From: an uncultured Lachnospiraceae bacterium
GTDB taxonomy: Bacteria > Bacillota > Clostridia > Lachnospirales > Lachnospiraceae
DNA length: 57,989 nucleotides
Reading direction: 5' to 3'
Assembly: GCA_944384125.1 (NCBI GenBank)
Contig: CALWSF010000021.1
Location: 1-57,989 of the forward strand
The notes beneath the pieces were generated by a model. The model ran no database searches. It was not told where the DNA came from and saw nothing but the letters and a program-made list of their open reading frames with translations. This document shows positions 51,679 to 57,989 of the stretch, in pieces (the first letter of the stretch is position 1; every line of letters starts with the position of its first letter). The position numbers were made by a program, and so were the translations under genes.

Positions 51679-52697
51679 AACAGACCGATGAAAAAAACAG
51701 GATTTCTCAACAGACTGATGATATGAACACACAAAAAGCAAATCAGCTTAGTGCTGACAGCACAGACACCGCAGACGAACTCCTTGAAGAAGCCATGGCG
51801 TCATCCATTCGCCGGCTTTCTGACGAATACCGTTCTATTCCCGTTCCCCCTGCTATGAAAGAACGGGTACAGACTGCGATTTGTAAAACAGATGAACCTT
51901 CCGGCAGAAGTTCTGAAAAAAATAATTCGGCAAAATCTTCCCGCAGGGCCCCTGTTATCATGCTGCGAACCATTCAGACAACAGCCGCTGCGCTCCTGAC
52001 CATCACAGTTCTGGCCAATTTAAGTCCGCAGACTGCTTATGCCATGGAAAAAATCCCCATCCTGGGAGCTATCACACACGTTGTAACCTTCAGAACCTAT
52101 GAAAAACAGGAAGGCAAAACAGAAGCCAAAGTGGAAGTTCCCAAAATAGAAAGTGAGAATAGCTCCGGCTTTTCTCAGGCAGCTGAAAAAGTAAATCGCT
52201 CTGCAGAAGAGTATACCAACCAGATCATTGAACAATTCGAAGCAGATGTGGCTGAGGACGGAAGTGAAAATCCCCACGCTCTTTATTCCGACTATAAAGT
52301 TGTAACAGACAATGAGCGCTTCTTTACTCTCCGGATCGACACACTTGAAATTATGGCCAGCGGCGCACAGAGTGTAAAACTTTATACTATTGACAAGACA
52401 ACAGATCAGATCGTGACACTTTCTGATTTATTCCCTGACAATAACGATTATATAAGCTTCCTCAGTGACGCAGTAAAAACACAGATGCGCCAGAACATGG
52501 AAGCAGACAGCGGTCTTATTTACTTCCTCGATCAGGGAATGGACAGTGATTTTACCTCTGTAAAACCGGATCAGGATTTCTATATCAATGAAAGCGGACA
52601 CCTCGTTCTCGTTTTTGACGAATATGAAGTTGCTCCCGGATATATGGGAATTGTGGAAATAGAGCTTCCTGACTCCGTCTATCGTCTGAGCAGCTGA
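51675..52697 (+). CDS. rsiV: RsiV-like anti-sigma factor (DUF3298)
   Basis: A 340-residue single-pass membrane protein. The cytoplasmic N-terminus (about 1-95) holds an amphipathic region for sigma binding. A membrane helix (about 98-118) follows, then a signal-peptidase-like site PQTAYA just outside it. The extracellular part has a DUF3298 domain at about 255-335 (TTDQIVTLSDLFPDN, LVLVFDEYEVAPGYMG). In B. subtilis RsiV binds lysozyme through this domain and is cut by signal peptidase and then RasP. The AxA site here fits that mechanism. No oatA-type target gene is adjacent. Confidence 0.85.
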   Translation: MKQTDEKNRISQQTDDMNTQKANQLSADSTDTADELLEEAMASSIRRLSDEYRSIPVPPAMKERVQTAICKTDEPSGRSSEKNNSAKSSRRAPVIMLRTIQTTAAALLTITVLANLSPQTAYAMEKIPILGAITHVVTFRTYEKQEGKTEAKVEVPKIESENSSGFSQAAEKVNRSAEEYTNQIIEQFEADVAEDGSENPHALYSDYKVVTDNERFFTLRIDTLEIMASGAQSVKLYTIDKTTDQIVTLSDLFPDNNDYISFLSDAVKTQMRQNMEADSGLIYFLDQGMDSDFTSVKPDQDFYINESGHLVLVFDEYEVAPGYMGIVEIELPDSVYRLSS

Positions 52698-53581
52698 TCC
52701 CGAGCATATTTTTCATTTTTCATATATCGGATCAGACTTTTTAAAGGCGCATTTCCTTCTACAGATTTATAATAAATACCAAATGACACCGGCTCTGTCC
52801 CTTTTATGGGAACACGGGCCAGAGAAAATTCCGGCGGAATTAAAAGATCCGGAAGAATCGCGCTCCCATATCCGGCACGGATAAGAACAACGGCCGTCTC
52901 TGAAGATTCACAGAAGCAGAATTCAGAGGCGGCCCTCTCTGTTATAATCTCACCCTGCAGCTTTGCTGCATCACTCTGTGCTCTGGCCGGATATAAAAGG
53001 ATCATCTTTTCCTGTTTAATCTCATCTAAAGAAATGCTCTTGCGTGCGGCAAGGGGATTGTCAACTCTGCAGATCAGGGAAAGGGGGACCCGAAAAAGCT
53101 CCTCAAAAACCGCTGCAATTTTTCTGGATGGCGGCTCACGAAAACCTGCGACCGCATCAACTTCATCATCTTCCAGAAGCCGGTACAGGTGCTGAAAGGG
53201 AACGACTCTCAACCGTGGGCGCAGCTCAGGGTACTGCGCTCTCATTGCCTCAAGTGCGGGAATAAACAGAAACAGCTGGGCATTGCTGTAGCTCCCCAGC
53301 GTCAGGAACTGCACTTTTCCTCCCCCCGGCTCCTCAAACTTCTTGACTGCGCGTTTTGATATTTCCACAATATTACGTGCATCATCAAAAAAAAGCCGCC
53401 CCTCCTCTGTTATCCGAACTGATCGCGTTGTCCGGCGAAAAAGTTTTACATTCAGTTCTTTTTCCAGAGAATGGATCTGCTGCGTTACAGCAGGCTGTGT
53501 TACATGAAGATTGTCCGCTGCACGCGCAAAATTTAACGTTTCTACCACTTCCAGAAAACATTCCAATTGAAATGTGTTCAT
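52679..53581 (-). CDS. LysR-family transcriptional regulator
   Basis: A 300-residue LysR protein. Residues 1-60 are the helix-turn-helix (FLEVVETLNFARAADNLHVT), and 90-290 the effector domain (FLTLGSYSNAQLFLFIPALE). Start ATG 53581 has GAGGA five bases upstream; an upstream in-frame ATG would add 14 residues. Its stop overlaps the converging rsiV end by 19 bases. It is divergent from marR, and two ATTAATAA repeats lie in the gap. Target genes are not evident. Confidence 0.9.
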   Translation of the reverse strand: MNTFQLECFLEVVETLNFARAADNLHVTQPAVTQQIHSLEKELNVKLFRRTTRSVRITEEGRLFFDDARNIVEISKRAVKKFEEPGGGKVQFLTLGSYSNAQLFLFIPALEAMRAQYPELRPRLRVVPFQHLYRLLEDDEVDAVAGFREPPSRKIAAVFEELFRVPLSLICRVDNPLAARKSISLDEIKQEKMILLYPARAQSDAAKLQGEIITERAASEFCFCESSETAVVLIRAGYGSAILPDLLIPPEFSLARVPIKGTEPVSFGIYYKSVEGNAPLKSLIRYMKNEKYARDQLLRR

Positions 53582-53623
53582 ATAGTTCCTCACTTTTCCT
53601 TTATTTTCAATGCTTTCAGCCAT

Positions 53624-53690
53624 ATTAATAACATTTCCTTATTAATAATAGCATATTCTGAATTCACATTCCACATTTTTTTCGTATAAT
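53624..53690. promoter_or_regulatory. divergent lysR/marR control region
   Basis: ATTAATAA occurs at 53624-53631 and 53641-53648 (17-base period), a possible LysR site. TTCACA at 53663-53668 and TATAAT at 53685-53690 with a 16-base spacer form a promoter toward marR and the exporter. Confidence 0.5.
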
Positions 53691-53798
53691 AGTTAGCAGG
53701 CAAACAGTTATGAAGAAAACCATCTTTATGTAACCTGCTCTAAAATTTTTTCATAACCTGGTACCGTAAAATAACGCAAACAGAAGGGAGCGTGCACA

Positions 53799-54245
53799 AT
53801 GAGCAATAAAATCATGCTGCTGATCCGACAGCTGGAAGTGTCCCTCGAGCAGTTGGGAAAGATGCATCTGAATGCTCTTGATATCTCTCCGGCACAAAGC
53901 TTTGCTCTTGAATATCTTCTGACACATCAGAATGAAACAGTCTATTCAACTGATCTGCATGAGCAGTTTGGATTTTCAAAAGCAAGCATATCCGCCGCTC
54001 TTAAAGAGCTGAAAAATAAAGGATATCTGGAAATGGTTACAAATCCCAGTGACACCCGTAAAAAACGTCTTCTGCTGACTCCCCGGGCTTATGAAATAGA
54101 ACAGGAAATTAACGCAATTCTTGTCAGACAGCAGGATACAATCTGCCGGGGCATTTCCCCCGCACAGCAGCAGCGGATGGAAAAAGGACTGAATACTATG
54201 CTTTGCAATATAAAGCAGGAACTTGTAAGGAGGAATGACACATGA
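53799..54245 (+). CDS. MarR-family regulator
   Basis: A 148-residue winged-helix regulator. The central DNA-binding segment is YSTDLHEQFGFSKASISAAL, followed by the wing NPSDTRKKRLLLT. GGGAG is eight bases before ATG 53799. It overlaps the first exporter gene by four bases (ATGA), so it most likely controls its own operon and is relieved by a compound the exporter removes. Confidence 0.93.
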   Translation: MSNKIMLLIRQLEVSLEQLGKMHLNALDISPAQSFALEYLLTHQNETVYSTDLHEQFGFSKASISAALKELKNKGYLEMVTNPSDTRKKRLLLTPRAYEIEQEINAILVRQQDTICRGISPAQQQRMEKGLNTMLCNIKQELVRRNDT

Positions 54246-55984
54246 TAAAAACACTGCTCGGCCAAATCCGGGAATACAGACTTGCATCGTTTCTGGCCCC
54301 TCTGTTCACGGGACTGGAAGTTCTGATGGAGGTTTTAATCCCCTTTGTCACGGCTGCAATCATAGACAAGGGAATCGAAACAGGAAATATAAGCCAGATT
54401 TACCGGTATGGCGGTATTATGCTGATCATGGCCTTTCTGAGTCTCCTTTTCGGAACTCTGGCCGGACGTTTTGCAGCAAAAGCGTCTTCAGGCTTTGCCT
54501 GCAATCTGAGAGAGGCCATCTATGAAAACGTCCAGACCTTTTCTTTCTCAAACATTGACAAATACAGCACAGCAGGCCTGGTAACCAGAATGACAACCGA
54601 CGTTACCAACCTCCAAAACGCATATCAGATGATCCTGCGCATCGCAGTGCGTGCACCTCTTATGCTTCTGTGCAGTATGATTATGTGCTTCTTTATAAGC
54701 GCACATTTAAGCTGTATATTTCTGGTCGCCATTTTGTTCCTGGGGGCAGCGCTTGTTTTTATTATGACCAGAACCACCCGTATCTTTACACAGGTATTCC
54801 GCAGATATGATGACCTGAATGCCAGCGTTCAGGAAAATGTTTCCGCCATCCGGGTTGTCAAGGCATTTGTCAGAGAAGATTATGAAAACGCAAAATTCAA
54901 AAAGGCAGCTGATACCCTTTACCGCCTTTTTGTCAAGGCGGAAAGTACACTGGTTCTCAACAGCCCGGTTATGATGCTTGTCATCTACGGCTGCATCATC
55001 GCTCTCTCCTGGATGGGTGCCCGGTTCATTGTTGCCGGCGAACTGTCAACCGGAGAACTGACCTCTCTGTTCAGCTATGTAATGAGTGTTCTTATGTCTC
55101 TCATGATGCTTTCCATGGTTTTTGTCATGATTTCCATGAGTGCCGCCAGCGGACGGAGAATTGCAGAAGTTCTGCAGGAGAAAGCAGATCTTGTGAATCC
55201 GCCCTGTCCGGAAACGGAAATTCCTGACGGCCGTATCGATTTTAATCATGTGAGCTTTTCCTATAAACACGGCAGCGGCAAGGAAACTCTGACAGATATT
55301 GATCTGCATATACACTCCGGGGAGACGATAGGCATTGTGGGCGGAACCGGTTCCGGAAAATCGAGTCTCGTAAACCTTATCAGCCGTCTTTATGATGCTG
55401 ATTCCGGAAGCATTTGCGTGGGAGGAAAAAATGTTCAGAGTTATGATTTGGAATCCCTGCGAAATCAGGTATCTGTTGTTCTCCAGAAAAATGTACTGTT
55501 TTCCGGAACTATACTTGACAACCTCCGCTGGGGAAAAGAAGATGCAACGGAAGAAGAATGCATGGAAGCCTGCCGCCAGGCCTGTGCCGACGAATTCATC
55601 GAACGCCTTCCCGATAAATACAACACATGGATTGAACAGGGAGGCAGCAATGTATCCGGCGGGCAGAAGCAGCGCCTGTGTATCGCCCGTGCACTGCTTA
55701 AGAAGCCAAAAGTTCTGATACTGGATGACTCCACCAGCGCCGTAGATACTGCCACAGACGCCCGCATCCGTGCAGCTTTTTCACAGAAAATCCCAGGCAC
55801 AACAAAACTTATCATTGCACAGCGCATTACCAGCGTTCAGGATGCCGATCGCATTATTGTGCTTGACAATGGCACGGTAAGCGCTTTCGATACGCATGAA
55901 AATCTGCTGAAAAACAGCCAGATCTACCGTGAAATATATGAAGCACAGACCATGGGCGGCGGAGATTTTGACCAGCCGGCCTGA
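54242..55984 (+). CDS. heterodimeric ABC exporter subunit with degenerate ATPase site
   Basis: A 580-residue half-transporter with six membrane helices (about 15-300) and an ATPase domain (about 335-575). Walker A GTGSGKSS and signature NVSGGQKQR are intact. Walker B is LILDDSTSAVD with Asp in place of the catalytic Glu, and the H-loop is IIAQRITS with Gln in place of His. These changes mark the noncanonical half of BmrC/D- or TM287/288-type exporters. It works with the next gene, 24 bases downstream. Confidence 0.93.
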   Translation: MIKTLLGQIREYRLASFLAPLFTGLEVLMEVLIPFVTAAIIDKGIETGNISQIYRYGGIMLIMAFLSLLFGTLAGRFAAKASSGFACNLREAIYENVQTFSFSNIDKYSTAGLVTRMTTDVTNLQNAYQMILRIAVRAPLMLLCSMIMCFFISAHLSCIFLVAILFLGAALVFIMTRTTRIFTQVFRRYDDLNASVQENVSAIRVVKAFVREDYENAKFKKAADTLYRLFVKAESTLVLNSPVMMLVIYGCIIALSWMGARFIVAGELSTGELTSLFSYVMSVLMSLMMLSMVFVMISMSAASGRRIAEVLQEKADLVNPPCPETEIPDGRIDFNHVSFSYKHGSGKETLTDIDLHIHSGETIGIVGGTGSGKSSLVNLISRLYDADSGSICVGGKNVQSYDLESLRNQVSVVLQKNVLFSGTILDNLRWGKEDATEEECMEACRQACADEFIERLPDKYNTWIEQGGSNVSGGQKQRLCIARALLKKPKVLILDDSTSAVDTATDARIRAAFSQKIPGTTKLIIAQRITSVQDADRIIVLDNGTVSAFDTHENLLKNSQIYREIYEAQTMGGGDFDQPA

Positions 55985-56008
55985 CAGCAGAAAGGACAGT
56001 GATCACAC

Positions 56009-57901
56009 ATGACAGAAATTCAAAAACCCAAGACCGATATCCGGCACTTCTTTAAAACTTTAAGCCGGGTAATGGGCTATATGCTTAAAACTTATAAATT
56101 TTCCTTTTTTATGGTTGTTGTATGTATTCTGGGCTCTGCCTTATCCACTCTCCGCGGAACTCTTTTTATGCAAAGCCTGATTGACGATTATATTCTCCCC
56201 CTTACAAAAGACAGCAATCCTGATTTTTCCAGCCTGGCTTATGCACTTGTTTCTCTCGCTGCAACATATGGCATCGGAATCATCTGCGCCTATGCCTATA
56301 ACCGGATTATGGTTAATATCAGTCAGGGCACCATGCGGAATCTTCGCGAAGAACTGTTTTTCCATATGGAGTCCCTTCCAATCCGGTACTTTGATTCCCA
56401 TGCTCACGGCGATATCATGTCTGTCTACACCAACGATGTGGATACGCTGCGCCAGCTGATGAGCCAGAGCATACCGCAGATTATCAACTCATCCGTAACT
56501 ATCCTTACATCCGTGATAAGCATGATTATCCTTGACATTCCTCTGACCATCCTCACACTGGCCATGATGGGCATAATGCTGTACACCACCTCTCATCTCG
56601 CCGGAAAATCTGCTTCTTACTTCTCCGAGCAGCAGAAAAATCTGGGAATCGTCAACGGATATATAGAAGAAATGATGCAGGGGCAGAAAGTGGTCAAAGT
56701 ATTCTGTCACGAAGAAAAAAGTATTGCGCAGTTTAAACAGCTGAATGACGCACTGCGTGAAAGCGCTGATAAAGCTAATACATTTTCAAATATTACCATG
56801 CCGGTCAACGCCAACCTGGGAAATATCAGCTACGTACTTTGCGCTGTTCTTGGTGCACTTCTCGCCCTTAATGGGTACTCAGGCCTTACACTGGGAACTC
56901 TTGTCTCCTTCCTTACACTGAACAAAAATGCCACTCAGCCCATCAGCCAGATCAGCCAGCAGACAAACAGTATTGTCATGGCTATGGCCGGAGCCGAGCG
57001 CGTATTCCGTCTTCTGGATGAGACGCCGGAACAGGACAACGGATATGTCGAGCTGGTAAATGCCAGCATAATGCCGGACGGAAGCATCAGGGAAAGCAAT
57101 ACCAGAACAGGCGTATGGGCCTGGAAGCATCCTCACAAAGCTGACGGAAGCATAACATACACCCGGCTTCAGGGAGATGTTACCTTTGACGACGTGGACT
57201 TTGGCTATGATGAAAATAAAATTGTACTGCACAATATCAAACTATATGCAACGCCTGGACAGAAAATCGCATTCGTCGGCAGCACGGGTGCGGGAAAAAC
57301 AACTATTACAAATCTGATCAACCGCTTTTATGACATTGCCGACGGAAAAATTCGCTATGACGGAATAAATATTAATAAAATTAAAAAATCAGATCTGCGG
57401 CGTTCTCTTGGCATGGTTCTTCAGGATACCCATCTTTTTACGGGTACTGTTATGGAAAATATCCGCTACGGCAGACTGGATGCAACAGACGAAGAATGTA
57501 TTCAGGCTGCAAAGCTGGCAAACGCAGATCAGTTTATCAGACGCCTTCCTGATGGCTATGACACCGTTCTCACAGGAGATGGCTCCAATCTGAGTCAGGG
57601 ACAACGGCAGCTTCTGGCCATCGCTCGGGCAGCTGTAGCTGACCCGCCTGTGCTGATTCTGGATGAAGCCACATCTTCCATCGACACACGCACAGAGGCT
57701 CTCGTACAGGAAGGAATGGACAGACTGATGGCCGGACGTACAACATTTGTCATCGCCCACCGTCTCTCAACTGTCAAAAACTCTGACTGCATTATGGTAC
57801 TGGAACAGGGACGCATCATTGAACGCGGAACACACGATCAGCTGATAGAGCAGAAAGGACGCTACTACCAGCTGTACACCGGAAACAAAATCAGTGCTTA
57901 A
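56009..57901 (+). CDS. heterodimeric ABC exporter subunit with canonical ATPase site
   Basis: A 630-residue half-transporter. Six membrane helices lie at about 25-320, and the ATPase domain at about 390-625. Walker A is GSTGAGKTT, signature LSQGQRQLLAIARA, Walker B LILDEATSSIDT with the catalytic Glu, and the H-loop is IAHRLST. An insertion of about 50 residues before the ATPase domain (residues 340-390) resembles the extra segment of BmrD-type subunits. Together with the previous gene it forms one exporter, probably for drugs or peptides. Confidence 0.94.
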   Translation: MTEIQKPKTDIRHFFKTLSRVMGYMLKTYKFSFFMVVVCILGSALSTLRGTLFMQSLIDDYILPLTKDSNPDFSSLAYALVSLAATYGIGIICAYAYNRIMVNISQGTMRNLREELFFHMESLPIRYFDSHAHGDIMSVYTNDVDTLRQLMSQSIPQIINSSVTILTSVISMIILDIPLTILTLAMMGIMLYTTSHLAGKSASYFSEQQKNLGIVNGYIEEMMQGQKVVKVFCHEEKSIAQFKQLNDALRESADKANTFSNITMPVNANLGNISYVLCAVLGALLALNGYSGLTLGTLVSFLTLNKNATQPISQISQQTNSIVMAMAGAERVFRLLDETPEQDNGYVELVNASIMPDGSIRESNTRTGVWAWKHPHKADGSITYTRLQGDVTFDDVDFGYDENKIVLHNIKLYATPGQKIAFVGSTGAGKTTITNLINRFYDIADGKIRYDGININKIKKSDLRRSLGMVLQDTHLFTGTVMENIRYGRLDATDEECIQAAKLANADQFIRRLPDGYDTVLTGDGSNLSQGQRQLLAIARAAVADPPVLILDEATSSIDTRTEALVQEGMDRLMAGRTTFVIAHRLSTVKNSDCIMVLEQGRIIERGTHDQLIEQKGRYYQLYTGNKISA

Positions 57902-57920
57902 GCCTTATCCGCATAAAAAA

Positions 57921-57980
57921 TAGGCTCCGCCTATTCAACTCCCCTGCCCCTCACTCATGAGGGGTTAGGGGTTTCTTTTT
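57921..57980 (+). terminator. intrinsic terminator after the exporter operon
   Basis: A small hairpin ATAGGC/GCCTAT (57920-57935) is followed by CCCCTGCCCCTCA paired with TGAGGGGTTAGGGG (57941-57971, two mismatches), then TTTCTTTTT. The window ends here. Confidence 0.88.
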
Positions 57981-57989
57981 GTTACTTTC

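Noticed and set aside
1-57989. Mobile element, prophage, CRISPR array or tRNA/rRNA genes
   Set aside because: No transposase, integrase, phage structural motif, spaced repeat array, tRNA cloverleaf or rRNA sequence was seen on either strand.

Overview
The window looks like chromosomal DNA of an anaerobic Clostridia bacterium, most likely a member of the Lachnospiraceae. The evidence is moderate GC with near-consensus Shine-Dalgarno sites, clostridial gene types (VanW-family wall protein, DUF4080 radical SAM protein, MecA adaptor, CwlD-like amidase, TAXI-TRAP transporter, a fused PotC-PotD) and a complete [FeFe]-hydrogenase maturation set. I see no rRNA, tRNA, CRISPR array, insertion sequence or phage gene. 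Genus and species cannot be read from the sequence alone. About 50 protein genes are supported, plus one 34-residue and one 56-residue gene that are easily missed.

Layout, left to right. At 1-4.4 kb a minus-strand group encodes a 23S rRNA methyltransferase (cut by the window edge), a YwlG-type protein, chorismate synthase and a lactonase-type beta-propeller. At 4.6-9.8 kb a plus-strand polyamine locus holds a cupin-XRE regulator, PotA, PotB, a PotC-PotD fusion and a NifX-like Cys-rich protein. At 9.9-14.3 kb a small catabolic-looking module has an NAD-type isocitrate dehydrogenase homologue, a MatC/SLC13-type permease, a DUF6282 hydrolase-like protein and a divergent LysR regulator. At 14.3-22.4 kb a long minus-strand gene chain runs from tRNA threonylcarbamoylation (TsaC/Sua5) through a radical SAM protein, an exonuclease, a tiny membrane protein, VanW, a stand-alone AIR-synthase C-terminal domain, Lrp and an aminotransferase to TrmL. 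At 22.5-27.8 kb lie wall enzymes (CwlD-like, GH18), then an atypical Ser/Thr kinase carrying a degenerate ParA-like domain and a second degenerate ParA-like protein.

At 28-32 kb are MecA, a small 2[4Fe-4S] ferredoxin, a glutamine-amidotransferase-like hydrolase, a MerR regulator and a nitroreductase. At 31.9-38.1 kb a LytS/LytTR two-component system sits next to a TAXI-TRAP transporter with DUF1850. At 38.4-42.3 kb is the gdpP-rplI-dnaB operon (c-di-AMP phosphodiesterase, ribosomal protein L9, replicative helicase). At 42.5-44 kb are a cytidylate-kinase-like protein and BioY under a BirA-like operator. At 44-48.4 kb the maturases are read in the order TM1266-like regulator, HydE, HydG, HydF behind a leader of about 280 nt that contains an intrinsic terminator. 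At 48.5-50.9 kb is a polar amino-acid ABC importer. At 51.1-52.7 kb is a SigV/RsiV-type lysozyme-response pair with a visible ECF promoter, followed by a LysR regulator. At 53.8-57.9 kb are MarR and a heterodimeric ABC exporter.

The strongest candidates for something undescribed are the kinase plus degenerate ParA-like pair at 25.7-27.8 kb (whose first gene also has a disrupted 5' end), the hydrogenase-maturation leader RNA at about 48.09-48.37 kb, and the DUF6282/MatC/isocitrate-dehydrogenase module. All functional assignments come from reading motifs by eye. No database search was possible.
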